Shown piece by piece: positions 12,099-22,464 of a stretch of DNA of 64,000 nucleotides. Position 1 is the first letter of the stretch; the number at the start of each line of letters is the position of its first letter. Source of the stretch: Heliocidaris erythrogramma (Eukaryota; Echinodermata; Echinoidea; Camarodonta; Echinometridae); assembly GCA_025617745.1 (NCBI GenBank), contig CM046862.1:53509097-53573096 (forward strand), read 5' to 3'. The position numbers were made by a program, and so were the translations under genes. The notes beneath the pieces are model-generated. The model saw nothing but the letters and a program-made list of their open reading frames with translations. It did no database searches and had not been told where the DNA came from.

Positions 12099-12170
12099 TG
12101 CCCCGACCGGGATTCGAACCCGGGACCCTGGATTACATGACCAGTGCTCTACCAACTGAGCTATCCGGGC
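12099..12170 (-). tRNA. tRNA-Lys-like sequence, copy 2
   Basis: Identical to the copy at 11775-11846, exactly 324 bases further on, with the same A33 and acceptor mismatch. Confidence 0.6.
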
Positions 12171-12422
12171 TCCCGTCGAAGCACAGTAACAATCTCACAT
12201 ATAGCCCCTCTCTTTCCATCGAGCGTAGGGGGTACATCCATACCAATTCCATGCGTACGCTATGTAATGGCCTACCAATGAGACAGGTCTTCCCTCTAAA
12301 GTCGGGCAAATCCATGCCAACGAATTTCTATAGAGGACAATTTGAATTTGTAATTAAATATCATAATTGATAGGATTGAAGTAAATTGAATATATCATAA
12401 AGAAAATGTGAGAAAATTACAA

Positions 12423-12494
12423 TGCCCCGACCGGGATTCGAACCCGGGACCCTGGATTACATGACCAGTGCTCTACCAACTGAGCTATCCGGGC
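12423..12494 (-). tRNA. tRNA-Lys-like sequence, copy 3
   Basis: Identical to copies 1 and 2. It lies in the truncated third unit, close to the palindromic joint. Confidence 0.6.
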
Positions 12495-12764
12495 TCCCGT
12501 CGAAGCACAGTAACAATCTCACATATAGCCCCTCTCTTTCCATCGAGCGTAGGGTATTTAATACCCTATATTGATATTTAATTACAAATTCAAATTGTCC
12601 TCTATAGAAATTCGTTGGCATGGATTTGCCCGACTTTAGAGGGAAGACCTGTCTCATTGGTAGGCCATTACATAGCGTACGCATGGAATTGGTATGGATG
12701 TACCCCCTACGCTCGATGGAAAGAGAGGGGCTATATGTGAGATTGTTACTGTGCTTCGACGGGA

Positions 12765-12836
12765 GCCCGGATAGCTCAGTTGGTAGAGCACTGGTCATGT
12801 AATCCAGGGTCCCGGGTTCGAATCCCGGTCGGGGCA
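12765..12836 (+). tRNA. tRNA-Lys-like sequence, copy 4, inverted
   Basis: The same 72 bases on the opposite strand, in the inverted arm. It is followed by attgtaatttt, so the terminator is also kept. Confidence 0.6.
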
Positions 12837-12883
12837 TTGTAATTTTCTCACATTTTCTTTATGATATATTCAATATATATATA

Positions 12884-14392
12884 CACTGAACAAAAATATA
12901 AACGCACGAAACTAAAATTTGATTTGAAATGGGGTATCATGCAATATGGTTATGTGTATGGTTTATTTGTGAACTGATGGATTTGTTTTGATCAAGTATA
13001 GTGGTCTGGTTCCGCTTGGCTGCTCCCATTGAGTCTACTGAAGGTTGAGTTTTTCCAACAATGAGACTCGTGGAGCATGAAGGAGTGGTGGTCAGTCAGC
13101 ATGACCTGTACACAGACACTCCTTACAGGCTTGTCAATAAAAGGGCAAAGCAAAATGTCCATTTCTGTCACTTGTCAACATGCCGCAGATGATGCCAATC
13201 ATGAGGGAGCGTGCCATTGGCATGCTCAATGCTGGTTTGTCCGTAACAGAAGTTGCCACACGCCTGAATGTGCATCATTCCACCGTCAGTCGGCTAAGAA
13301 CACGGTTCAGAGACACTGGTAGCACCAGGAACCGGCCACATGCCCGCCGACCACGTGTCACCACCCCTGCTCAGGATCGTCACCTACGCCGCCAGCACCT
13401 GCGTGACCGGCTCCGACCAGCAACCAGGACTGCTGACGAGACTGTTGGTCTCCACAACAGACGCATTTCTGCCCAGACAGTCCGGAACCGTCTGCGGGAG
13501 GCTGGTCTCCGAGCACGTCGACCCCACCGCGGCCTCGACCTCACGGCGGCCCGAAGTCAGACTAGACTGAATTGGGCCAATGTTCATGTGCGCTGGACAC
13601 TGGCACGGTGGAGGACAGTGCTGTTTAGCGACGAATCCAGGTTCCAGCTGTACCGCGCTGATGGCAGATGCCGGGTTTGGCGCCGTGTTGGTGAACGCTA
13701 TGCACGCCAACGTTCTTCGACGGGTTGCTCATGGTGGAGCTAGTGTCATGGTATGGGCCGGAATTTGCTATGGACAACGCACACGTTTACATTTTATCGT
13801 TGGTAACCTTAATGCCCAACGATACCGAGATGAAATCCTGCGACCTATCGTTGCGCCATTTGTGGAGCTCCATCACGTCACCTATCAGCACGATAATGCC
13901 CGCCCACACGTTGCCCGGATATGCAGGGACTTTCTGGAGGAGGAGGATATTCCTGTCCTCAACTGGCCGCCGTATTCGCCTGACATGTCGCCCATAGAAC
14001 ACCTGTGGGACGTTCTGGATCGGCGTGTACGCAATCGTCTTCCGGCTCCCGAGAATGTCCGCCAACTGCAAGATGCACTCCAGGAGGAATGGGACAACAT
14101 CCCTCAAGCCACCATTGACAACTTAGTGCTGTCAATGCGACGCCGGTGTACCGCTCTGCGCGACGCTAATGGCGGCCATACTCGTTACTAGTGGCTGTGA
14201 CTTCAGAATGTTGACGTCCTGCTGTCATTGGTCCCCTAGCTCTCGGACTGTGCCTTTTGAAGTGCTTGTGATTATCTTAATGTGATGTTTATTTGTTCAG
14301 AAACCTATCCTGTTTTTGTTGGCAATATACACTTGTTCCATATTTGAAAATAAAACAACATAAAATTCGTGCGTTTTTATTTTTGTTCAGTG
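12884..14392 (+). mobile_element. Tc1-family DNA transposon, nearly complete
   Basis: Inverted ends beginning CACTGAACAAAAATA match over 27 bases with one mismatch (12884-12910 and 14366-14392). TA dinucleotides flank both ends, the Tc1/mariner target duplication. The 1509-base length is normal for an autonomous Tc1 element. It lies inside an AT microsatellite at the edge of the tRNA-like palindrome. The one transposase gene inside has a single frameshift, so the copy is young but probably inactive. Confidence 0.95.
13180..14191 (+). pseudogene. Tc1 transposase with one frameshift
   Basis: This would catalyse cut-and-paste movement of its element. The first frame (from ATG at 13180) has an N-terminal helix-turn-helix part (AIGMLNAGLSVTEVATRLNV), a second helix-turn-helix region and the first catalytic Asp in LFSDESRF. 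Near 13700, after VGERYA, the frame moves by one base equivalent (best explained by loss of two bases), and the second frame runs to the stop at 14191. It carries the second Asp in QHDNARPH and the Glu in SPIEHLWD. Exactly 34 residues separate these two, giving the DD34E signature of Tc1. The full length of about 335 residues is usual for the family. Confidence 0.93.
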
Positions 14393-14422
14393 TATATATA
14401 TATACATATAGATGTATTTCTC

Positions 14423-14547
14423 TAGATTCCGCATTTGGGAGACACGGCTTTGTCATTTTAATTGTTCCTCGTGTCTCCGTAAAGCGGTGGTTTCTATTAT
14501 GACGAAATAAACTGCATTGTTACGTGTCTCCCAAATGCGGAATCCAG
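14423..14547. mobile_element. 125-bp foldback MITE
   Basis: The left end (GATTCCGCATTTGGGAGACA) and right end are inverted copies over 25 bases with one difference. The core is about 75 bases. It lies just outside the Tc1 element, in AT repeat. Confidence 0.8.
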
Positions 14548-14551
14548 CGTA

Positions 14552-14556
14552 ATATA

Positions 14557-14602
<46 letters not shown>
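14552..14602. repeat. (TA)n microsatellite
   Basis: About 50 bases of alternating T and A. Confidence 0.95.
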
Positions 14603-14604
<2 letters not shown>

Positions 14605-15453
14605 TAAAATGACACTATGATCAGCAACTTGGGGTAAGGCGATTCGATTCTACTGATATTTTTGTGAGGCAGTATTTTTTTAATATTATTATTATTATTA
14701 ATTACCTACTTTTGCAGTATCACGAGCGTGATATTTGTAATGTCCTGCCATTGCGTAGTTTGTTATGACATGCATATCGAGGCTATTTTAGAAATTTTAC
14801 TTAAAAAAAAATATAGTACTAACGCTTAACAAGCTCATTTTATTTAGCACTGACGTTTAATGCATCTTAGGTATTTCGGTATTTTCATTGATATTGAAAT
14901 CATTATTTGTTTTACAGAACAAAGCATTAGTATAAAGGTACTTAACAATCACATGAAAATAAAATGGGGAAAAATGATAAAAATATAGCAGATCATAATA
15001 GGAATACTCAGCTTTAACATGCAAAAAATCATATAACATAATCAAATTGGATATCATATTGATATAACGAAATTTGATAATCATAATGGGATGACTTATA
15101 TCAATACATGTGACAAATTATATAACATTGTATCAAACTGGATATCATATTGATACAAACAGTGCAATAGAAAATCATAACAGGACTACTCGGATTTAAC
15201 TTCATACACATCATATGACATATCAAGTTGGATGTTTTAATAATATAATCAATGATTTGGTCTAAACACAAATTGCGTTACCAGAATATATATGAATCTA
15301 CATGTATGTATATATTAATAAAACATAAAATTACTTTTAAAAGCGCATCTTTTATTCGGAGTCCATTGAAACAGATCTGAAAGTCGATGACGAACGTTAA
15401 AAGGGATTTTTCCTTATATTTTAATCCATATTAGGCCTATTGACATTTCTTAC
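14603..15453. other. Intronic AT-rich sequence
   Basis: Three diverged copies of a block containing 'ggatatcatattgatat' lie near 15020-15090, 15115-15165 and 15205-15245. No supported coding sequence. An exon bridging phase 0 to phase 1 of the GTPase gene may lie between here and 11.57 kb. Confidence 0.4.
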
Positions 15454-15552
15454 CTCATCATCACATGACTCGTCCTTCCTTAGGGCCTTCTCGGTAAGCT
15501 GTTTGTGCAGCGGAAACACAACGATGTACAAGGCTCGCCATGAAAGAAAAAG
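15454..15552 (-). CDS. Roc-like GTPase gene, exon after switch II
   Basis: Minus-strand exon of 99 bases (33 codons, phase 0 at both ends), with acceptor GGTACAG and a strong donor GTAAGA. It encodes LFLSWRALYIVVFPL followed by a charged tail ending DESCDDE. In Roc domains the segment after DFGGQE.YY..H normally reads FFLS.RALYLLVW, so this exon continues the peptide of exon 19647-19813 with the right phase and family pattern. It would form the beta strand and following helix of the G domain. Confidence 0.85.
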
Positions 15553-16134
15553 CTGTACCGTAATAAAACCCCAATAGTTTCGAATTCATATCAGAGTGTT
15601 AGTGTCGGAGGGGATAATATTGATCATGAAGTTAAACCAGATTCATTTACGCCTAGCGTGAATTATGTGTAACTGAAAGATAATTTGATGTCCCTAAATA
15701 GAGAGATGATTGGTACTAAAAAAAATCTAAGCAAAACACTAAAAAGAGACATACTTAATGTTTTTCGTCTTTCATTCATTAGAATAAATCATAAGAATGA
15801 ATAGGAAGCTGAAATCGAAAAATACAAAGGCTCCATAAAGCTGGAATCAAACGCAAACCTTGTGACAACGTGTTATGTGTTATGCATTTGCTTAGTATGT
15901 TTTGTTTCCATGTTGACTTCTTTTTTCATACTATCAGCTTTCATCATTCCACCCGCTGGTGCAACGTGAGATGGTGGAAGTATACTCAAATAAAGGAACC
16001 AGAGGCTGGCGAATGCAATAACACATGTACCGGTACATAGTTTGGCACTCATGGAAGTTACCTCTGAGTTTAACAACGAGTGGCCCTTTAGCATTAATAA
16101 TGTTCATAATAATAATACTAATACACAGTAAAAA
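15553..16134. other. Intronic sequence with a small hydrophobic open frame
   Basis: On the minus strand, 15873-16052 can encode a 59-residue peptide with a hydrophobic stretch (IAFASLWFLYLSILPP) near its start, like a signal anchor. A 3' splice-like AG precedes it. Nothing else supports a gene, and it could be chance. Confidence 0.25.
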
Positions 16135-16530
16135 ATATTTTAAACAACTCTTCAACATTTTTAAACAACGCTGTTTAAGCCGGTCACTTTAACAACTGTT
16201 GTTTAAAACTTTAAACAACCCAAGTTGTTTAAACTTTAAACAGCCTGTTGTTTAATATTTCAAACACTTTTTTAAACAACAGCTTTTAAACAACTAGGTT
16301 GTTAAAATTAAGTTGTTTAAAAACATCCAGTTGTTTAAAAAAAAATTCACAACTATTGTTTGTTTTAAAAAAGTTGTTTAAAACATCTAGTTTGTTTAAA
16401 TGTAAGTTGTTTAAACTTTTTACACAACTATTGTTTAAAAAATACATTCAAAGTTGTTGTTCAAATTAATTGTTAAAAAAAACTATACGGATATGATGTG
16501 TTTAAACGTACACGGTTGTTTAAGGCTGTT
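16135..16530. repeat. Array of TTGTTTAAAC-type short palindromic units
   Basis: About 400 bases packed with TTGTTTAAA, GTTTAAAC and TTTAAACAAC in both orientations at irregular spacing of roughly 15-30 bases. The block can fold on itself at many points. It has no coding sequence. A smaller relative built on AACCAAC/GTTGGTT is at about 51190-51295. Confidence 0.85.
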
Positions 16531-16547
16531 GTACACAAAGTGTACCA

Positions 16548-16987
16548 GAGCTGATTTATACGTTCAGAGGTAAGCATTTAGAATAAATATATTGTAATCT
16601 GATCGAGTTATACTCAAGACATATTTGTGCTGCCGTGACATCTACATGATGTCTAGATCTAGACCACATCCACAAAATAAATTATGATGTAGACCTGGAA
16701 CTTTGCAGCGCAGCGCAGTTTAAATTAGTTGCACACATACAGTATAGCACCGGACCAACGCGCTCATTCACTGTGTGTGCAACATAAACTGCGCTGCGCT
16801 GCGCTGGAAGGGCGACTTGCAAAGTTGCAGCTAGGTCTATAAATCATAATTAATTCTGTGACTGTGGCTTAGATCTAGACATCATATAGACGTCATGGCA
16901 GCACAAATATGTCTTGAGTATAAACTCGATCAGATTACAATATATTTAGTCTAAATGCTTACCTCTGAATCTAACAATCAGCTGCGA
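16548..16987. mobile_element. Foldback MITE, about 440 bp, long imperfect arms
   Basis: The left arm from CAGAGCTGATTT and the right arm ending at GCAGC are reverse complements over about 200 bases each, including TCAGAGGTAAGCATTTAGA and GATGTCTAGATCTA. The centre has TTGCACACA/TGTGTGCAA. There is no open frame. Confidence 0.85.
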
Positions 16988-17100
16988 CATTTGGAACTTT
17001 TGCAACATTGCAACTACAAATTAAAAAGAGTGTCTCCCTAATACATAATCCAGTAAAATATATGTATATATATAGTTCTGCTTCGGACTTGCAAAGTTAT

Positions 17101-17238
17101 AGACAAAATAGGAATGAAAAGTCCGTATACGATGAAACATTCGAATTTTCGGCCATAGGCCTTCATCAGTAAATGATCATTTCGGCCATAGGCCTTCATC
17201 AGGAAATCGTATACGGACTTTTCATTCCTATTTTGTCT
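17101..17238 (-). ncRNA. Inverted repeat enclosing a doubled hammerhead-like core
   Basis: Perfect 33-base inverted arms (17101-17133 and 17206-17238) enclose two tandem copies, 33 bases apart, of a motif that reads CTGATGAAGGCC-TAT-GGCCGAAA on the minus strand (17202-17180 and 17169-17147). CUGAUGA, a GGCC/GGCC stem and GAAA match the hammerhead core except for one extra A before stem II. A palindromic ATGATCAT lies between the copies and could pair between the two cores. Penelope-like elements are known to carry hammerhead motifs in their terminal repeats. Activity is inferred only. Confidence 0.45.
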
Positions 17239-17393
17239 ATATATATACTGAACTACAAAAGAAACGTCGCAAATGTATGTGTTTGAAACTGTTTTATTTA
17301 CAATGAAACATATTCTTTATTCAAGAGTGAAAACTGAGAAAATGTTTTGCTTTGTTTTGATTAACAAGTGTGCAATAACGACTCTCGTTGATA

Positions 17394-17640
17394 GCGCCTG
17401 TTCTGACGTTGTTGGGCCCACAGGAGACGTTCCCAACGATGTCGAACGGTGAGGATAGGGCACCGAGCAGGACGCCGACAAGACAAGTTGAAGCTTCTCA
17501 GTCGACGACGAACAGTTGCTGCAGAAATTGGTCTGTTGTGTGTGCCAATAGTCTGTAGAGCCGATTATGTTGCTCTGCGGAAGCGATCTTGCAAGTGGTC
17601 CCGGTGAAGATGGCGATCTTGACGTGCTGTTAGGGACTTT
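17394..17640 (-). pseudogene. Tc1-like transposase remnant
   Basis: The minus-strand frame reads LTARQDRHLHRDHLQDRF, an in-frame stop, then THNRPISAATVRRRLRSF and RHRWERLLWAQQ. This is the second helix-turn-helix region of a Tc1 transposase and the linker before the catalytic domain. The catalytic half is missing. An end-like sequence (ctgaactacaaaagaaacgt, near 17249) suggests the 3' terminus of the same element. It is a different family from the Tc1 at 12884. Confidence 0.75.
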
Positions 17641-18107
17641 AGGAATTGCACGTCCACTTAGTCGACTGGTACGCAAGGACATCATTCTACGCCACTGCGC
17701 GTGCGCCACTCGCCCTCTCCCTGTCCTCCTCCCTGACTTGCAAAATCGAGAACGTGTTCACTTCGTTTTTGCGGTGCTCCGAAATCTTCGACGAGGTTCA
17801 CGTATATGACGTCATCAGAACAGCTCAACTATTATGCTCATCCTCAAATTCGGATTGAAAAGGTAAGTTTTCAGTACCTTTTCTTGAAATCACTGTAAAT
17901 TCAACGATGTTTTCTCTTCGTCGTGTTTTAAATTATCGTCTGAAGTCTGAAAGTTGTACTGGCAAGTTATAAATCTGGAATTAAATCAAGTGAAGTGCAA
18001 GCGTGCATAAGTTGCACCCTTTTTTGGCGCGCCGTTGAGTGTGTACTTCCGGCTGACGTCGACGGTACGTACACGTCGAGTGAAATCTAAAGTGATCAGT
18101 TCCTGGT

Positions 18108-18758
18108 TCAGGTTGGTGTTGATTCTTGAGTTGATTCTTCCAGTATTTGCTTGCTGATTTTTCCAATTTCAGATTTGGATGGGTTTATTATTCTGCAGGT
18201 TGGTTTATTGTTGAAGTTAGGTTTATGGTCCTTCATACCTGTGGTGTTGATTCTGTCATCAAGGCCCCGATTAGTAGCAATTCTTTTGTCTTCGGAGATG
18301 GTCCGTTTTACTGCTGTCCTTGGTGCTTTCTTGTAGTCTTTTTCGATGCTCTGTTTGATGAGTTCATTGTGCTGGTCCGTGTTCAGTTTGTAGAAGTTGT
18401 TCGTTTTGTCTGCTGAAATAAGCAGGTTTGGGTCTCGGTTGATGTTTTCTGTATCCTTGCGTAGTTGTGTTTGGAATGGTTTACGGTTGTTTTGGAATTC
18501 TATGTCTTGCACGATGCTCAGCATTCCATCTTCAAAGTCTTTTAGTTCGGGTGGTGCTTTTGAAGAACGAAATTCGTATGTTTCTTTTTTGTCTCGGTTT
18601 GGGGTGTTGGGGTTGAGGAAGAAGTGGGTTCTCCATCTGATGTTTCTGATGAATTTCTCTGCTTTTTCGATTAGGCATTTCAAGTAAGTTTTCCTTGTTG
18701 GTGTTGGTATGTTCTTCGTAGAATAACCGAGGTTGACGCCATTAAGTCCGTGGTCCAT
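18108..18758 (-). pseudogene. Retroelement reverse-transcriptase ORF, N-terminal fragment
   Basis: A minus-strand open frame of 216 residues. Recognisable stretches are LLISADKTNNFYKL, MKDHKPNFNNKPTCRIINP and SKSEIGKISKQILEE. I recall this pattern (SADKTNN, LKDHK.NF...TCR.INP.KSE.G.ISK.IL) from a widespread invertebrate retroelement polymerase, just before its first RT motifs. The catalytic Asp motifs are absent: after KQILEE a single-base loss changes the frame and the similarity ends. It is an unnamed, truncated copy. Confidence 0.6.
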
Positions 18759-19646
18759 GTTGGTTTAGAAAGTGCTCAACAGTGGGTGGAGCATATACAT
18801 ATATCGGTGCAATCTTAAAAAAACGACAGGGTGAATGTACAAATTAAAAGATCATATGTATTCCCTAAAATTAATTTGTTGTCATTTTATCATATCGTTG
18901 TTAATAATGCACAACTCAAGGACTTCAGCATTAGAAAAAAAAAGTCCTAACATTTTTGCTCGATCGCTTCGCTTAATCCACATCAATGGTTAGACCATTA
19001 CACAAAACTGTCCATTGGAGAAGCTGAAGTAGTGTCCCAACCACAATGAAAAGGAAGTTGATGATGCTTGATAATAATTATATTAAGTTGGCCTAAGGGT
19101 AATGAATATGCCACAAAATGGTCATTTGGCACTTTATGTTCGTCACCCCTTGTAGGTACCCCTTTTCCCCAAAATGTGCCCTTTTTGTTGGCCCCCCCCC
19201 CCCACTTTGAAGAACGCTCTGCCACCCCTGGCACTCTGACTTGCCAGGTATTGACAAAAAGAGGATTGGAACTCAAAAGAAATTTATGTTTAGGGATCAT
19301 CAAAGTGTCCTAAACCTTGCATAATAATTAAGCACTTCCTGCGCATTATAGTGTATCAATACAAGAAGTTACTCTGATTTAAAGTTATGGGAGATCAAAA
19401 TGAGATAAGTATTCAGGGTTATAAAAAAGAAACTAATACAACAAAATCCAGGGAAGACAAACATATGTCTACTGAAACAGCCATAAAATACCACTTTTAG
19501 GTTTTCAGTTAAAAAAAGGTATACTCTTTTACTCAAAACTAAAATTTTACCATGCAAACCCAAAAACACCTTTTGAGCTAACTGAAAATTACACAGTCCT
19601 AATTTTGGGTGGTTTTTGTGGTGCCTAGTCACAAATTTAAACGTAC
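18759..19646. other. Intronic sequence with a poly-C tract
   Basis: Holds a C run at about 19191-19203 and a MITE-like stretch (19120-19260) of the kind that ends in long homopolymers. No coding sequence. Confidence 0.4.
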
Positions 19647-19813
19647 AGGATGGGTTATGTAGTAGATCTCCTGTCCTCCAAAGTCCCATATGCTGTAGAT
19701 GATATCATTGGCGATTGATTGTACATCGTGGATCCTTTTCGATGGTATGATGTGAGCTTGTGTATTTGCAGATTGTGCACCACTAGTGCCGATGGGAGAC
19801 GTCACATTTCTTT
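19647..19813 (-). CDS. Roc-like GTPase gene, exon with switch II (DFGGQE)
   Basis: Minus-strand exon of 167 bases: two bases, then 55 codons, ending in phase 0. The acceptor is TCAATGGCAG and the donor GTACGT. It encodes a Ser/Thr/Gln-rich linker and then IYSIWDFGGQEIYYITHP. DFGGQE is the G3 (DxxG) motif, and the following YY.TH pattern is typical of Roc domains in ROCO proteins such as LRRK and MFHAS1. Phase joins it to 22419-22464 upstream and 15454-15552 downstream. A second possible acceptor (TTGCTCAG, near 19842) would give a different phase and is less likely. Confidence 0.88.
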
Positions 19814-20106
19814 CTGCCATTGATAGATGAACAATACTGAGCAAGTTAGAAAGGAATGCAGGACAAAACAAGTAATGAAACTTAACATACATAAGACAGA
19901 CACAAATAAATAAATAAAATAGCATAAAAATATATCGATCATGTGTTCGATTTGGTTATTCTAAAACTGTAACCATGAAACACTGCAACTTTTAATGCTC
20001 TCACAAGGAAGTTAGATCTACAATTGCATTCAATGCTTATCAAGACCTTTGCTGGTGCTGGGGATTCGGGAGAATGTTATGTTTTTATTGAAAGTAGTTT
20101 TACATA
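19814..20106. other. Intronic sequence
   Basis: No feature recognised. Confidence 0.4.
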
Positions 20107-20671
20107 CAGGGTTGGAAAAAAGTTTGGAATATTTTTATTCCAAGAATTATTTCTTGTCTTAAACATATCCCTTGTCATTTTAAGTTCTTCTTTGAGGTTC
20201 AAATAAAAGATATGTGTCCCTTTTTAACTTTAAAAGCACAACATTAAAAATCAGGCTTATCACACAGTGCAGAGGTCCACTTGGAATTCGGAAGCGTATA
20301 TTTGCTGTTTTTGCAAATGTCTAACGAAAAAAGTTAAATAATCAGATACAGTTTAATTGCTATACCGAAGTCCTCAAAAATGACTGCAAAATGCACGTAG
20401 CTTTTTCAAAATTGCACGTGAAGTACAGAAATGTATAACAAGATGTTCAAACACAAATAGAGCAAATCTGACAACATGTGGTTCATTGGTCAGCCATTGT
20501 AACATGTTTAACAATATTACGTAATCTTTGGTACAAGATGGAACAGTAGACTTCATTCAACACAGTTAATCCGATTTGGATGAATTATTCATCACAATAT
20601 AGTAGAAACTAGCATTTAAAATCAGACATACTCATCGCCCAAAAAATATTCCAAACTTTTTTCCAACCCTG
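20107..20671. mobile_element. Tc1/mariner-type MITE, 565 bp
   Basis: Inverted ends CAGGGTTGGAAAAAAGTTTG match over about 30 bases and are flanked by TA on both sides. There is no transposase inside, so this is a non-autonomous element. Confidence 0.9.
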
Positions 20672-22418
20672 TAGTTATCTTATGTTTTGTTAGGCTAGCT
20701 TACTGCGCATTTTGTGAAAAACTATTGTAGAAATGATAAACAAAATGCTTTTTTCATATTTGTAGTTTCCCAATTTCATCTTCACCGTATCCGTTTTTGG
20801 AAAGAGATGCAATGATGATATGAGCCTATTTATTTTGGCAGAGAAACAACTATCGATTGCCTTTAGTTTAGCATGTGTGGGCGTATGTGTGTGTGTGTGG
20901 GGGGGGGGGGGGGTACGCTTATATTCCCCGATGGTGTCACTTCTTATTCAAAGGTCTAACTCATGACTGTTAGCGGAGTCGAAAAGGACCCACCATTTTG
21001 CTACCAAAAATTAATACTGACCACTTTTGCGTAAAAACAAGTAGAAAATTGTCTCCATAAATATGTAACCTTTTTTTTTAATTAAAACGCATCGTCATAA
21101 TATTTTAAGATTAACGAAACAAAACACGAAGCAAAGGGTTATTATTACCAAGTTGTGTACGTTATGGCTATGATTATCTATTATCCGTAAAGTACATGAG
21201 GAAGTAATAAGCTTTAGATGGTTACTTTGATGACCTACGTTCATGCATACATGCCTTACCGAACCCAATATTGTTTTTAGAATGTCCTGTAAAAGCCCCA
21301 GGTGTGCCAGATTTTGGTTAAACCATGAAAACGCTAGGACCACATGCAGACATGACCTTAAATAACATAACTGTCAAATCCTATGAGAAGATTGTTTTAA
21401 CGTGCATCGTTTAATAATGAGGGCCAGTGTAATACCCTCATCATAAAGAAAAGTGTGGCCGACTTTAATATTGTCAATGATGGGATTAAAGAAATTCCAT
21501 ATTTTTATTCTCAAATGGTAGTTACAATATTGAAAAGATGTTTAGTACTACAAAATCGGAAAACGGTGTTGAAGAGAGACATACTGAAGCATTTCGTCTT
21601 GCAATCATCAGAGTATACCGCAAGAATGAACAGAAAGCCGACATCGAACAATATAAAGGAAACTAAAGGAACAAAGCGCGTTACAAAACTAAAATATTGA
21701 TAAATTTAATTTTCAGAACTTCATTTTTTCAAAGAACACAGAACGGTCGTATTTTGATAAAAATAAAGTAAAAGGCACAAGTCCATTGCAATAAAGCGGG
21801 AAAGTGTGGTATTAAGTGCACATAAAACAACAACAATTTACGTAACACCTCAGAGTGGGCACCCGTCCATCACAGAAGGGGCACTATTTTCATTGTTCAA
21901 AGGGCAATTATTGATTTTTGTGAAAATCTGGGGTGTACGTCCTCTCCCTGCCTGAGCAGTGGGTAACGTACAGTCCACATATTTTGTGTAATTGCTAATT
22001 ACCTACGGGAACCGAGTGGTCCCTATGCTAAGCCTATGGGAATGAGAGAATCCAGTGGTCAACTGGTTAATGTGCATCATCAAATGGTGAAAGTCTTGCC
22101 CATCCTCTTAATAAAGCTTGCATTTGTGTCATTCCAAGGGGTTGGGGTAATTATTGTGACATACCAGAAGTGAGCAACTACGTGGACATCGCCATAATTT
22201 TTGCCCCAACCCCAACCCCTTGATGAGATAAGCATGCATGAAAAGCTCTGTTTCTCTTCTTTCATTTGATGCAGAACTTAATATAATTCACTCATGACTG
22301 AAATAAAACAATGGAAAGTGGTGCTAGCACAATTGCATTTTGTACATTTATAAGTCCATTAAATCCTGAAAATAATAAATACATTATGGATCTCTATTGA
22401 AAATGTTCTATCAATTAC
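20672..22418. other. Intronic sequence
   Basis: Contains a (GT)n plus poly-G stretch at about 20885-20914 and a small inverted repeat of AAGGGGTTGGGG type (22136-22225) that is G-quadruplex prone. No coding sequence supported. Confidence 0.4.
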
Positions 22419-22464
22419 CAGTGGTTTCAGAAGTTGTTGGTGATGCAGCTTGTGAATCCAATGT
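22419..22464 (-). CDS. Roc-like GTPase gene, small linker exon
   Basis: Minus-strand micro-exon of 46 bases: acceptor TTCTAACATAG, donor GTAATT, 15 codons plus one base (phase 0 in, phase 1 out). It encodes TLDSQAASPTTSETT, a flexible Ser/Thr-rich linker between switch I and switch II. Alone it would be weak; the phase fit on both sides is the support. Confidence 0.65.

Larger units (their letters stand above)
11704..12875. repeat. 324-bp tandem units with terminal inverted copy
   Basis: The unit starting 'aattaaatatcataattgat' repeats at 11704, 12028 and 12352 with almost no differences (period 324). The third copy is cut at about 12555 and joined through the near-palindrome GGGTATTTAATACCC to a full inverted copy (about 12576-12875). 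The arrangement is head-to-tail-to-head, an almost perfect palindrome. Each unit carries one tRNA-like gene. Near-identity implies recent amplification. Confidence 0.9.

Noticed and set aside
11774-12837. 60-126-residue frames repeated four times on both strands
   Set aside because: They translate the tRNA-like repeat and its flanks. Identity among copies follows from DNA duplication, not from protein selection.
13384-14107. Minus-strand and alternative frames inside the Tc1 element
   Set aside because: They overlap a clearly recognised transposase on the plus strand and lack motifs.
14690-14800. Missing exon between 15454 and 11573 (minus strand, GTAGGT or GTAATT donor)
   Set aside because: Neither donor gives the required phase 0 to phase 1 without a stop, and the peptide lacks Roc-like features.
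15873-16052. Short signal-anchor-like gene
   Set aside because: Only one hydrophobic stretch supports it. It is kept as a remark on the intron, not as a gene.
18147-18687. Plus-strand frames rich in Val, Phe and Ser
   Set aside because: They are shadows of the minus-strand retroelement RT fragment at 18108-18758.
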